Origin: Dendrophyllia cribrosa | Lineage: Eukaryota > Cnidaria > Anthozoa > Scleractinia > Dendrophylliidae | Assembly: GCA_024195265.1 (NCBI GenBank) | Contig: JAJLRJ010000004.1 | Span: 34,980,030 to 35,044,029 of the forward strand | Length of the DNA stretch: 64,000 nucleotides | Direction: 5' to 3' | Part shown: piece after piece, positions 1 to 14,900 of the stretch | Numbering within the stretch: the first letter of the stretch is position 1 | Layout of the letters: each line of letters opens with the position of its first letter | The notes under the pieces: generated by a model | What the model was told of the DNA's origin: nothing | What the model saw: only the letters and a program-made list of their open reading frames with translations | Database searches by the model: none | Program-made: the position numbers and the translations under genes

Positions 1-392
1 GCAGTAATGGTCACTTTATTCATAGTTGGCATATTGGTGCTTGCAGTTCGCAACCGTCGTGGTCAACGAGTCATGGGTGCAATGCCAATTTGGCGTTGAG
101 TTCAGTGACGAATCCAAAGGAAGATCCCCCCCCCATGCCATCTCGCCATAAATAAGGCTAAGGCTAAGGCTCCCCCCTTTCGACGGAGTGTAGATCCGAC
201 ACTGCAATTTGCTATTGGATATCTACCTACATTTCTCTGGTTTCTTCGATTTATCTTCCTCTGCTGAAAACCAGGATCAATTTCAAATTTCAATTCAGTG
301 CATCGACTATTGGGTTACCGTTTCCCCGCGTTTACGGCATCAAATAAATGTTTATATCATAGGAAAGTCACTGCATCCAAGTATGCGCATAC

Positions 393-621
393 CTTAATTG
401 AAGACCGATGCGCAGTTTTCATAGCACCCGTCCATATATCAGTGAGAAGAGTCTGGCAACTGACATGAGCAAGGAATTCCTCGTGTTCAATGGCGACTGC
501 GAGCGACAGACAAGTCTGCCCGCCCCAGTTCTCCAAGTTGTAGGTCAGAAGCTGTTGGGCAATCTCTTCGTTCGTTCGAAAGCATTGATCTAACAAACCC
601 AACGCCAGTCGCTTGAACTCT
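393..621 (-). CDS. TRPM exon 15 (last exon seen)
   Basis: Encodes [40 protein letters not shown] and [14 protein letters not shown], the conserved block immediately before the first membrane segment of TRPM channels. It ends AAG|GTATGC in phase 0. I could not identify the next exon in positions 1-392. A possible tiny exon after TTTTCAG near 260 reads QRKINRRNQRN, but it has no family support. Confidence 0.96.
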
Positions 622-3600
622 CTACATAGAAATAAAAGGTTATCAGACCGAAAATAAATATATGCAGCAAACTGCCCATATATCGGACACTTTTGGAACT
701 ACGCGTTGTTGTGTGTAATATTGACAAAACTCACTCGACATGCGCATAAAGCTCATCAGTGACGTCTGCCTTGGCGTCATCGCGCTCAGTCAGCCTCGCC
801 ATCACGTTGTACAGTTTTCCCACCGCAAGCGCCCGCGCCAAGTTTTCGTCACCTCGTTCCCACATGAAGAGTGCCATCTGCTGCATGTTGCAGAGCACGG
901 ACCACAACAACAACTCTTTGTAAGGATTGGTCACGTGACATCCGTGCGATATGTGGTCGTGGTGCCCATCCACGAACATTTTCATGTTAGCCACGTCGAA
1001 AGCCTTCGAAAGAAAAAATGTATTTTTATCTTGTGAATACGCGAAGCGTTGAACGACATATAGTATACGGGGACAAATATGCAAATTTTCACTCGTTCCA
1101 TCATCTGCAAACTTTTTTGTTAATTTCCCAGTGTATTACGTGTTAAAAGATGATTGCTGTAATTGAATAAGTGGCGTGACTCTGAGTAGAAACATTCCAA
1201 CCTTTTTTAAATTAATTCCTCAGTTTAATTACGTTTGACACAATGCATATTTATGACACGCTAAGATGTTTTGGTTTGACTTCAAACTCGGGATGGAAAA
1301 TTAAAATCGATCTGTGGACTTAACCTTATTTACGTTGTTTCGTTTTCACGCCGATGGCTCTTAGAGCACTTTGATAAATATTATATTCACTAGTAGGGGA
1401 CGATAGATAGATATAGATACATATAATATTCAATAGAAGGGGACGTAAAAGAACCCACATTACTGGGTGTCAGTAAAACGCGGGGTCGGGGCCGGGGTCG
1501 GGGTGGGATTAGGTCTAGGATTAGGTATGGGATTAAATATAATCCCTTTACCTAATCCTAACACTATGCCTAATCCCATACCTAATCCTAGACCTAATCC
1601 CACCCCGACCCCGGCCCCGACCCCGCGTTTTACTGACACCCCACATCACTGTTGGAAAAAGTGTAGAGGACGTAGACCCCGGTGTTGTGGTCTGGTCTCC
1701 ATGGAGGATTGGGGATTGATATCAATTGGAACGTATGTCCTGTTTGTTTCTCCCGTCACGGCGACAAAAGTAATAAAGTTAAAGTAAAATAAAAGCAATA
1801 TTTCTACAGTGGCGCCAGTCATTCGACGTCAGGGTGACCATTTCCTGCACAGATGGTCAGTCGAAACCTCGCGAAAAGGGAGAAAGTAGAAAAAAATATA
1901 TGTACCCTTCTGATGGTGTTATAATCTTTTCCATGTCCTTTATAGGTACCGCCTAACAGTCTTCTTATGGCACTGTTAACACCGGCGAGGGTAAAACCGG
2001 ACTCTATCTGCAAGAAACAAAATATAGACGTAATGGAGGAATGTCACATATTTTTAGTATCACTTTGAAAACCCAAAAGATATTTGTATCAATGGAAACT
2101 TAAAAATAATGGTCTAGTTTTGTTTATAATACTATAATAATGCAAGAAAACCAGTATCTGCGGATGGCCAGGATGGAAATGGATTGCAACTTGAAAACAT
2201 TCTGGCCAATGATTTCAAGTTGTTACCATGTGTCTTGGAAAAATCATTAAAGAATGACCATGGTTTTTTCTTAATTCAAGAAATCACTTGATATTCTCTT
2301 CTTGGTATTCTAAAACCAATTTCTTGTTTGTGCGAAGGTTCTTTGTCAATTATTTAGTGCAGCAGTGACCAAAACACAGCAAGTGCAGATCAGTCAGCTT
2401 TGCAGGTATGACGAGCTATTCATGCCAATTACAGTTAACAATAAGGCAACTATGATATTTACTTTGTCAGTAAAAAATATGCTAATTAATACACTAATAA
2501 TTCCATCACATAAAATTACTGAAGCAACTTTGACTCACAGAGTTGTCAGAGTTGAAGATGAAGGGACGATCATAAGGATTTTCTTACTTTGTCTTTGCCA
2601 ATGATTTGTCGTAATACAACACTTGATGAAGATTGCATCCTCTAAAATAGAAACATCGATCGAATCAGAAAGGTAGTGCAATCCTTTATTGCTTCTTAAT
2701 TATTCTAGGAAAAATTTAACCATAAATTGAATTCAATGGAAATTGAACAAATAACTAAACAAATAACAACAATAAATGAACAGATAACACCAATTATAAC
2801 TAAACTGAACAGATAACAGACTAATTGCGACGATATATAAAATGTTAGCAAAATTGATGGGGACATGTAGCATGTTCCATGCCCTCGTTACGCTCCCAAA
2901 CTATTTAAAAGAATTAAAACTAATCCATCGCCTTAAAAATACATCTCCAACCATTTAAAATATTTTAATTTAAAATATCACGCGGTTGAAAGTTCTATAT
3001 ATGAATTTTAGTTACTTCAAAAGTTGCCCATCACATAAACGATTGTACGATTAATATCCGTATATTGGTCATGATGCCAAGTTAAACCATTAAGAAATAC
3101 AATAAGAAGTCAACATATTTATTAATAAGTTCCAACTCATTTCAGCATCCAGGGTAGCAGCCAGGTATTTATACAACCATGGTTTTTAGGAAAAAATGAT
3201 GAAAGTAATGTGAAGCTTAATCTTTTTTAGTCCGAGTTTTTTGGTGAACACCAAATGTTCTCAAATATGTTCTCAGTCAGAGGTTTGATGGTCATTACTT
3301 GTTTCTTTTTGTGTGGACTGCGCATGTGCACGTAGACACTTTGCCATCGACGGTGTCACAGGAAGTTTGTTAACCTAAAATTTGTTCAGTAACATGAAGT
3401 TGTTAACAATAGAACCGCCAATAGAAAATTACAGCTGTATTAAACAGTTATGCAATCCATTTATCACCAGGCAACCGGAAATAGATCGCATATGAAGTTA
3501 TATAAAGGACAATGACACGAGACCTGAATCAGGCACCTCTGAACCTTTAAATATTTTGTTTTAATACGTGAAATTGATGAAAAATTGATAATAAATGCCG

Positions 3601-5886
3601 CGCGTGACAGCTGCGTGGGTTAAGAATATAATTGCCACTATCACCAGGTGACCTAGTAAAGTTGGCCTTCAACGGGTAGACCCCAAAATTTAAAATTCAC
3701 TGTAAATCCAAAAATGTAGAGGTAGACATATGCTCCCCAAACGAGCCTATTTTTCCCTAATACCTACCGCTTTGTAATTTCCACGAAACAAGTGGTGGCC
3801 TATGGCGAGATTTAACATTATTATAAATTGTTATGGGCTTCGACTGGTGATAGCTCTTTATTAGATTTACGGCGCAAATCCTTGAACTTATTTACACTCA
3901 CCGCCTTGTAAAGCTGCTCCAGCCGAGTTGTTGTCAAAAATCTGCTCATACTGACGCCATGCTCTAAAAGAAGATTTACAAACTCAACACGATTGTTGAT
4001 CAGAGCATCCATCATCGCATCTTCTAAAGCGTCCATCTGTTTTTGACAACAAACAAAAAACATCATTGGTGTCAACTAAGGGTCGGTTATTTAAACGAAG
4101 TTTAGACGGTGTTTAACGAAACGGCGGTCTAAACCAACACTAATATTTAATCGTTATTTGCCTGTAAACATTGTCCAGAAGGCATATAACACAGACTAGA
4201 AAAAAACATTTACCTACACAGTATAAACAGATGTGGAGGTCCATTAATTGTCTCAGACCGCGGTCTAAGTATTCTTCGTCTAAATAACCGGCCCTAAGTC
4301 GATAAAGTAAATTGGCCTTCGCAAAAAGGTCCCAAAGCTGCCGGTTTTGACGAAGGGCTGACGCTCGGAATGTCATATTTTGAATCTCTTTACAGTAGCC
4401 AATTTAAGTTATAAGTTGTCTTACCTCCCATTTCTGATCATCTGTAAATATCTCAGTTCTGGCGATATCGGCTCGGTTCCATATCAGAGCCAAACTTAGC
4501 TGGTCAGCTGCAGACGCATGTTGTGCTGTGAATAACAACAAGACACATTTCTGTTGCCGCATTTTGTAATAACCTCGCTTTTGTTATAGCTTATCAAACC
4601 TGTCCCATTCTAAAATTTGGTGGTCTGCACGGCAGCCATTTTGGATGACAGAAACAATAGAAATTTTTTCATTAAAATTGTGTTAAATTCTCAAAGGATG
4701 GAAATTTCATTGTTCTGCCATCAACATATCAACATGGCCGCCGTAAAAAAAACAATTACTGTTGCATTGTGCAATAACTGTGGCATTTTGCAATAAACAA
4801 TGCTTTCAAATGTGAAATAGCGTTTTATAATTTTATTACTCGGGTGTTGTCGCTACAAAATTCGACAAAAATTATTTAGAATGCAAAGTTGTACAAATAA
4901 AGCCAAAGTGCACACACCCTCGCCCTCCTAGGCCTTTTGGACAAAACACCTCTCACAGAGACCTTTTCCTTTAATTCGACATAATGCATTAAAATGTTAA
5001 AATAGTACAAGAGCATTTTCAAACCTTTCAGAAGAGCTCTCAGTATCGCTCTGTCGATGTCGATACCATCCTCGTCCATACGAAATATTGTTATCTGGAA
5101 ACAAGTAAAATCTATTCAGAAAAACAACAGCTACTGGCGGGTCACTGACTGAACGCGCTTTTTTCTTCACGAGCATCTTAGTCTGGGTCAGTCTGCTATC
5201 TAGTGGAGTTTGGTTGACATTAATACTACAATTGTGCTAAGGTCGGGATAAAGGAGGAAAAAAGGTTTTCGAAAACAAAACGATTTTCTTTTATCTTTTG
5301 CAAGACATCGAAAATTACAATGGATTTGTCAATGATAGGAATGTATAGTAATCTGTGCATTGTCCTGCATCCATTAAAAAAACTTAGGCTTTTGTTCACA
5401 TTATTATGACAAATTATTATTATTTATTATTATTATTATTATTATAGGATAATTATTGGAGGATCGAGAGTTAGAAGAAGAGCCTTTTGTGATTTTAAGA
5501 ACATAGATATTGACATTGAAATCCAAGAAGGAGCCATAATGTAATGTTAAGAATACTTTATTGCCGTCACCTTGTAAATACAAACGTCTTACATAAAATT
5601 TTTATTATTTATTTATTTTTTTTAGCAATACTTTTACAATATTTATACGGATTGTAATTATGAATATTTTTAGCATTCTAGTAGATCAATAATTGTAAAC
5701 GTATGATTGTTTGAGAATTATTAATTGAAAGGAATAATGTAAATAGTGTTTGGACTGAATAGTTTTTAAGTAAAATTAATTGTAAAATAAGATTTTTTTA
5801 GTTAGCTTGGTTATTAATAAAAGATTCCATTATTAAAAAAAATTATTATTATTATTATTATTATAATTCTTCTTCTTCTTTTTCTT

Positions 5887-5948
<62 letters not shown>

Positions 5949-8900
5949 GACTGATACACAGCGAATTTACAAAAACCAATCCGTTGCAAAGTGTTTTACT
6001 TCACAAGTTCAAAATCACAACGTTGCAGCTTTCACCACTTTGGCACAAAAATCATCCCGAAATCAGCGTTCCATCTTGTGTGAAAAATCCATATTTGTCC
6101 GTTGATGTTTTCCTTTCCGGCACAAAAGCTATCCGATGTAGCGGTGTGAAACCCCAGGGGGACTCCAATATAAAAATGACGGGGGTGATCGTCATACCTT
6201 TTAGGGGGCCGGCAAAATATGTGGATTGGTACCACGTAGGGTACTAAAATCTCAAATGACCACCGTTAGAATTATCGCGGGGTTGTTTTAGATATTGGTA
6301 CCTTTTAAGGGTGCAAATTAATTTGAGCCACACCCAAAAATTGAGAGATTTTGCTACCTTTTAATTTAGAGTGTTTTTCAAAAATGTCCGTCGATCACCG
6401 CCGTCATTTTTATATGGGAGTACGCCACCTCTCCTCCCCCTTCCGCTCACCCCGTCATTTTTATATGGAAATCCCCCCCCCCCCCCCCCCCCGGGAGTGC
6501 GAACTGTGACCAATGCCTTAGACCAGGTAAATCGTGTATTCGCATCAATCTGTTTGGAGTTTTGGTCTGTTCTAACACGGTTATGTAAAAGCTCATCATT
6601 GCTGGTGAAATGTGCGATATAACAACTGGGATTAAGTTGCATTCCTCGCTAAACTTGCAGAAAAACGACAATAATATACTTTTCTCAACTTACGTATCTT
6701 TTGTTTCCAACACATTTAAGTACATTGTGGTAAAGAGAAACACATTTTTCCTCGTTGCATTCCGGAAAGGCTTTTTGAATTCTCATAAGAAGCTGCTGGT
6801 GTTCAACAACCTCAGTCATGTCCTCCATGTCAGTGCTGAAAAATGAAAACCTTCTTAGAAAGAACTGTTTAGATTTGTGTATACAGTTAGTTATTCTGTT
6901 CGTTACCTGTCACCCAACAGTTGTTGCTCATGGCAATCTTACACTGCGTAGTTTTATGCAACCATTTCTAGATCAATGTTGCATGAATCGTTGAAACATC
7001 ATGTTTTCTTGTGTATTTACTTTCAATCTTACCTACGTGGTCAACCAAAAGAATGAACAATAGTCGCGAAGAAAAAAATATGTTCCATGAATTTCTGTTG
7101 AATGTGCATTTTTGAAACTCGATCTAGTTTGTTGATCGGCGGTTAAAAAAGATTCACACATAGAAACGCATAGAAACGCGTTTGGGCGCAGGCTAGACGT
7201 TTTTTTCGTGGTTTACGCTCCTAAGAAATTAACTGAGTTTTTTATTTTGATAAGTTTGCCTCTCCACAGATCGAGTATGTTATTAGTAGTTTCAGGTTTC
7301 AATACGAAAAACGTAATTGGTAGCCGCCTCCTCTCCCAGGAAGGGGCGGTTGTTTTCAGGCTACGTAATTGAGCCGGACCTGTGCATGAGTACCACTAAA
7401 TTCGGGTTGATCTGACAGAAATAAACAGAAGTAAAATTGTAGTACGGACCCGTCATTTGTAGTAACCAGGCTTTGCGCATGCGCCAATATATCAGCAGCT
7501 CTACCGCTGCCCTCAGCAATGACGACAGGCACAGCTGGATTGCTTGTTACGGATTCCAGCACTGTGAGAATAGTGTTTGGACCTCCCTCAAGGACTAGCA
7601 GTACCACGGGGATACCATGCGATTTGCCTTGGAAACAGGAATAAAACAGCATCATCAGTAAGTAAAACGATTCTTTTTGCCAATCAAATACATGCCAAGT
7701 CGGGAGCCCATCATCTCCTGGCCATGTATAGAATAATAACTTTTAGTAACAGCTGAAGTAATAGGCGACTTGCACTAACAGGTTATGTGACCCACTCCTT
7801 CTTCAAAATAACAGCTTGGTAAAACAGTACTAACCAAAATAAAACGTTTCAAGCAGTTTGCATTTTGTTTTTACTCAATTCAAAGTCCAAACGCTCGAAA
7901 GCCACTCGTCCCTGATGAACAACAGAGATATGTGGCATGCTGTTTAGATTCATTTACTCACTTCTGGAGATCTTTTTTGTTGTTATGCAGTTTTGAAGAC
8001 TGGCACGAAATGGGATTTCCCCTCCATACTTTCCTTCTCTCCCATCATCCACAAGGATGAAATGTGAATGGTTGTTATCCAAGCACGCTCCCTCAGACAA
8101 TAAACTGGAAGTCATGTGATACGTGCCCACGCCCTGTGATAAAAAGCACATGTCAAGACGTATTAAGTTGTCTCATAATCCAGTAAAAAATTCCTCCGAT
8201 GTTTTATTTGAAAGCTTTTCAGAGATACAACTAATTGAAGAAACTTTGTCAGGAAAGAAAACGCAAACTATAAATGATATGACACAATGTAATACTGGGA
8301 ACATGGCAAGATTCTTCAAGAATTATTCTGGGCATACTTTGTTATAATAATGTGCTATTTATCTGAGAACACACGAAGTTTCTTTTCGCTTCCCAGAAAA
8401 CCATATTCGGTTGTATCGTTCATAGTTTGTACTTTTTCTCGACAACGTCCAAAATGTCCTGAAATGCCGAAGAATAGTTACACTTTGCTTGTAAAAAGGC
8501 AAACCCACGTTTTAAGGTAACTTGGCTATTATATTTAATTTAAAAAAATAACATGCTAACGTGAATGAGAGAGGAGAGACAAAGATTTCAAACCACTGGT
8601 TACTTGTTTGCACTTTCTATAAGAAAAATAAGGCTGGCCTTTAGATTTGCATTTTACTTCAGCATCCTTTTTATGGTTATTCAGAATGCTCATTTTAATG
8701 AATGGTTTCAGAAAATTTAAACAAAAAAAGAATCACAGAAGTACATGTTATTTTACATGAATGCACAGTTTTACAAAAGCACCGCGGGCATGACTCCTAC
8801 CTTGCTATCTATCAAATCCGACCTGTGGTCCACAATGCCCCAAGTGGCGATTCCAATCAAGTGCAGCTGGGAAGCTTTGTCTTTCGACAGTTGTGCTCCA

Positions 8901-11900
8901 CGTGACATGACAGTGTGACCTTTGACAGCTTCTCCAACGTGACGCATTACGCCAGTGTTTGTGCCACCAGTGATAATCCAAGCGCCTGTGGTCTGGGCTG
9001 CCTGTGGATAATTATAAGGGCATGGCTAAACTACATGTAGGAAACATTGTTGCAGGACAGAAAAGTTTCCCAGTTTAGCCGCGCGAGAAACATTTGTTGT
9101 GGACGTAAATCGTGCTTCCCAGACGCAAGGAAATATTATGGAATCAAGTAAAAAACATTCTTGCTTATGGCCCTGTTACACTATTGCGTATCGTACTAGC
9201 GTATGCCAGCGTATGAAAAATATCACTCATACGCTCGTATACGCTGACATACGCTAGGGGTACGTTAGGCATAGGTTGTATACATTTCAAGCACGGTCGC
9301 ATACGGTGGTATACGCTGGCATACGGCGAGGCAGAAAAATTTTTTTAAGCATGCTTAAAAATTTTGTGCGTATTCGGACGTATGGTTTATACACTAAGCA
9401 TACGCTAGGCATACGCTGAATACGCGAGAGTTACGCTAGAGGTACGTTACCCATGGGTCAAGTACGCTGGTCAAACGCTGTATTTTCAAGGGCATTTTGT
9501 GCGTATGAAAATCATTTTATGAATTTTCATACGCAACTCATACGTTTCTCTCATACGCAATAGTATGACAGGGCCTTTACCAGACGCACTTTTTGCTTCC
9601 GAAATGAATGTTTCCGAGTTTATTGTTTCCGCAACAATGTTTCCTAGTTTTACCAGGCCCTAAAAGCCAGCAGTTCATGCACTCGTGATCCGTTCATTTA
9701 TTCAGCTACCTACGTTCTTCACTTCCCAGACACCTCACAGATATTTTCTCTGAGACTCGATCAGTAATCATAATTATAGAGAGGCTAAAAGGAGTTTGTT
9801 TTTCAGGCGTACTCATTCACAAGATTTCGCTTTTAAATCTCAGTGAATAGAACTGTCATCAAGTCTTCACAAGTTGACATAGGTTACTCAAGCTCGTGCT
9901 GGTTTAACCTGTCTGTGGACTTAACCTTACGTTGCTTCGTTAGAGCCCTTTGATTTAAATGAAGATGGTACATCGAGTACCATACTTGTACTTTGCTATA
10001 CATACTGTGTGATTTACAGTCACGATTTACATTATTCTGTAGGTAAGAACACTGCATCAAGCTCTTTTTGTAATCTAAAATTATATATTTATTGCAAAAT
10101 TTACTTGTTAAGAATAGCAAATACGTTTTAAGGTATAATCACCTTTAACAGTCCCTGTCGAAGCACGTTTTTCAACTTTGGATGTAGGAGAAAGCTCTTT
10201 GCTCCTCCTGTCACAGAGATGAGCAGTTTGGGTAACTCCAACCTCCATTCTTGTCTTAAAAGGCGTAGTACCTTCTCAGGGTCAGTATCATTAGAGATGC
10301 GAATGAACTAGAAATAGAAACGAAACTTCTATTTAGAGATAGAGCGGTTTTCAATTGAGTATCAAAAGTAATTTCGTGATTGCTTCGGTTTTGGATTGCT
10401 TCGCTTTGCGATTGGCTAAAAAATCTCGCGCCACTTTCTCAACCAATCAGAAATATAAACCAATCTTGACTTGCTTGCACGCATTTTCCCGCGCTTGGCA
10501 CCGGCTACATGTATTTCCTGCGAGTTCTGACTGGTTCATTGGATTGTCTGCGACTGTTGTGATTGGTCAGAATGATTACTTTGGTTTTGGTTTTTACTAC
10601 ACTCAATTTAAAACCACTCTAGATGGTTTATTTACTAAAGCATTGCAGTCATTAGGCTAGTTTACACTAAAGGTTATAATTTAACTGCTGTTGGTGTTTT
10701 AAACATTACATAACATACTAACACAGTGTATAGCTATAAAATAAGTAAAGTAACGCCTTTAGCTCTAGTTCACTTCAAATTAGTCTCGCACTATATTTGT
10801 TTTCTGTTATCATCATTTCTAACTCTGAACAAATCTATTTAATTTTGAACAAACAAATTCAAATTTGTTGTCGCATCAATCAGAAAAGATTGTCATCAAC
10901 ACTGGCTGTCGTTGACCGCCAACTCACAGTGCGCCGGGTTCTCGTACCGAGTTTGAATATATATATATAGTCAATAAGAATGGGAAATAGTATGTAGTAC
11001 GAATTTCAAACGTACCTTGATGCATGCCTTGGATTACCCCGTGTCAAACAAGAGTTTTTCCTAGAGACTTTAAAATGCTAAGAAACAGAAAGGAGCGCCG
11101 ATTTTGGAACGTAGCTGATTTTAAATTCGAAAGTGATTCTCTTACTCAGTCTCGTATTCATCATAAATTTCAACGTTGCAATGTGTAGTACACAAGCATC
11201 ATGGATATCATGTATCATGGACGGTTTATGATTAAGATACACCAAATTGTGACCCGTAAAAAGCATAAACCATGAACGATGAGACCGAATAGGATTATGG
11301 GTAGGCAGCATTGGCAAGCTGAGTATTCCATTTCTTGATAATCAAGATGTTTTCTTTGCTTGAGACATTTTAGAGCACGATTCATGCATCTTGTGTTGAT
11401 ATAAGGTGTATTCTGTTAGAGACGAAGGTTAATTTACCTAATTTCCCAGTAAACCTTTGGGTCGCATCGTTCATGGTTTATGCTTTTCACCCGACAACGT
11501 TTCTTCAATTTGGTGTACCAAAGGAAAATCACTACAGATTTTTCTCTAGCGTTCCATTGGGCATCCAACTGCATGCACGTGATATGGAATACATCCGGTG
11601 ATTGACCATGGTGAACTTAAGTTATGATATTAATAAATAGTAGAAGACCATTGCGGGGACGCCCATTGCGGGGACCATAAGCAGATACGCTTACCTTAGC
11701 TCTACTTGTTTGTCCAGCGCCAGTGAATTCCAGTTCGCCATAAGCATCCGTTGGTTCTTCGATAGTATGCCTGTTAACATCCCACGTGACTTCACTGGAT
11801 GGAATATGAAGCGTCGCCTCAGGTTGGTGATCGTTGTCCAGGCGACCACAACAGCACCTAAATAAAAGATAACGACTCGGGATGATCAATTGATTACCAG

Positions 11901-14900
11901 TGGCAGATCCAGACTTCATCGTAAGGGTGACGGTGGTTGGGGGGTTGGGGGGGGGGGGGGGGGGGGGGGGGGGTGAATAATGGCCGGGAAGTGTTTTATT
12001 GTTTTATTGTTCGCTTGCGCCCATGGAGGTGTCGTCACACCTGGGCGAGGTAAGAATGTGGAACAAAGTTTCCTTCTAAAATGACGACACTGACCAGGCC
12101 CCAAGATGTTTTTGGAAAGAAACCTTACTCTACAGTCTCTCCGATGATCCTTATGGCTCAGAGGCTAATTCAATCCGTCGAACAACCTTAGACTCAGATT
12201 ACAGCGAAAAACACCTGAAGATTATATGTAAAACAAGAGTGAGGGTATTAAAAAGGCAAGACTGAATTGTTAGAGTCAAAATGCATATTATATCCTATTC
12301 CACGAGAATGTATATGGTGTGGTTTAACTTCATCTTTTAACTTGATATTGAATGGGACATTTGAACATTATTATTGGCCATAGGGAAGAGAACTTTTAAG
12401 TTCCCTTTCCTCTAGATCTGGCCAATAATAATTTCCAAAAAGAAAGAAGGGAAGGAGGATCTTAACAACATGGTTTTTGCTGAGGACGCCGATCTGCACT
12501 TGTACGCCGATCTAAATACGTGACCGAATGGCACGTATTATGCGAATGCGTCACTAGTACCAGTCCTAAATGAAGCAAAACACGTGGAAAGAGAAAATTA
12601 TTAACTCCTCGAAGGCAAATTAATTACCAGAAACATCATTTTGGGTGGATCATTGACAGTTTTATGTTCCGCAAATTCTATACCATGGAGATCTATTTAC
12701 GAAAACGTGCGATTATTTCTCCGTTTTTATAGAATAACACCAGTGTACCTATTCAAACGTATGCTACCAATTATTGATATTGACGTCCTATAACTGAGGA
12801 GGCGTTTTCAGATAAAAACGATGAACTCTGTCTCCGTTTTAAGCTATTTTTAGTTCTGATCAGGTGACACACCAAATATAGAATAAACAATGAATTTAAA
12901 GGGCAACCCAAACATTACTAATTGTAATGTCAGCTGAAGTCACGAAACCAAAGCAAGACAGAATTGAAGTTTTTCTTTGTTATAGTTAATTAAGATTCTC
13001 CCCCTTAAACCACTTAAGTCCAGAAGCCCTGGGATTGACCGGTTGATCGGCACCAATATATTTTCTGTTATGGAAAGAATAACAATACTCACCGTCTTAT
13101 CTCCTTCTTAGAGGGGATGAATTGACTACATGTTCGTTTCTTAAACGTGGAGTATATCCATGAATCCTTTCCATCAGAGGGCTTTACAGCCTAAAATGTG
13201 ACAGAAGTTTTATTAAACATCGCTTGTTTGTATTATCCTGTTTGGGAAAATTTCAGAATACATTGACTTATTCAGAATGACAGATCTACAAACTTCTGCG
13301 TGGCTGTCACCGACAGGAAGAAAAATGACTTTTGTGAAATTTATCGGTAAACAATTTGATAATAAAAATTGTGATCGCGGGAAATAAAGTATTGGTCGCA
13401 ACCATGTTCTGCCAGACACGAGCACCTTATTACTTTCCATTTTTTCCTGGACATTTAAAGGGACAGTGACACGTGATAATGATGTAATTTCAAGAACAAA
13501 AAAATTGTTTTGGTATTTTAGCGGAGCTTTCGCGGGCCGAAGGCCCGCTGCGGAGCCCCATACTCATAGAACCTATGCCCGTCATTTTTCATGGTCATAG
13601 CTAGCGGAATGTTTCGCGGGCGGCGTCTGAAACATGTGTGTCCGTCGCGCAAGGCTAGCTCGCGGGCGCGTATGACGTCGCAAAACATGCGCGTATGACG
13701 CTACACAACATCCGGGATCTTAGCAATTTTGAAACCAAAGTGAGGCTTTGTTTTTCACGCGGCTACAAATGTCAGGTCAGCTCGGTAAACACTTTGATGT
13801 TTTCCTGTGTTTAGCGGATGTTTATTTGCATTTTTTCGCGGTTTGCTACTTAAGACAGGGATACTAATTAAGGGATACTCAGAAGTCGCTATAGTGGAAA
13901 AAAGAAGAGCTTTCAACATACCATATAAGAAACAGCTTTGTAGGATGTATAGTTTAGATTTATGAATTTTTATGGCGTCTTGTGCAAACCTAGTAATTTT
14001 ACGCCCCCTTTGAGCTTGTAAAGAACTTTTCGGAGTAAAATCTGCTGTTTTGAAAATGGGCAAAAAAGCCGCCCTCAAACAGGTCTCATAATACAGTGTT
14101 TGTATGGAGAACAACCGGAATCCGATGTCAAATAATTTCCGTCAAGTTTGATATCTGAAAAATCGATGAAAAATAAACCCGAGATAATGGCCAAAATACA
14201 TGTATTTTTCTTATAAAATTTAAGAGATGTGCCCGGGACTATAAAGCGTGCAATGGCGTTTTAATTTGTTTTTCATACAATTATCAGCTGTAAAACTTGT
14301 CAAAGGTTATATACACAAATAAACAAAAAGTTATTTTAGCTTGTATCTTAAGTTAACCATTCATAATTTCCCAGATATCAAATATGACAAAAATTATTTG
14401 ATATCGAATTCCGTTTTTCTTCTCATACAAACACCGTATTAATATTTCGTGACCTACAATTTCTGTCAAAACGGTGGAATACTGTGTGTTGAATGGTGAA
14501 TAAATGGTGGTTGTAACAATATCAACCAAAAGAGACGCTTGTGTCTCACCCAGTGCCAGAGCGACCATGGGAGAAAGTTGGCTCAGACCTATTTACCTTT
14601 AAGGAGAAAACCTATCTCATCACCGTCTGCTACAGGTCAAACTTCTGGGAAATTGATCTCCTCCAGTCAGATGCGACATTCAAGGCGGTAATAAAGAAAT
14701 TGAAGGCTCACTTCGCGAGATATGGCATCCCTTCTCATCTTGTCACAGATAATAGCCCGCAGTTTGCCTCTGCAGAGTTTCGGAAGTTTACCATAGACTG
14801 GGGAATTACTCACACCACCTCCTCCCCACATCACAGCAAGGCAAACGGCAAGGTCGAGTCAGCTGTAAAGTCTGCAAAGCGGATGCTGCTGAAAACTACA

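Noticed and set aside
1467..1787. Gly-Leu/Pro-Asn repetitive frame
   Set aside because: Produced by the palindrome at 1465-1641.
4140..4376. Minus-strand 78-codon frame ([20 protein letters not shown]) between TRPM exons 10 and 11
   Set aside because: It overlaps the TAA-flanked MITE at 4080-4294 and has no place in the TRPM alignment; exons 10 and 11 already join in phase without it.
10355..10660. Plus-strand 101-codon frame
   Set aside because: It spans a MITE between its terminal repeats, starts at a non-ATG codon and shows no motif.
13455..13480. TTAAAGGGACAGTGACACG resembling a TTAA-element left end
   Set aside because: I could not find a matching inverted right end nearby, so it is at most a solo end.
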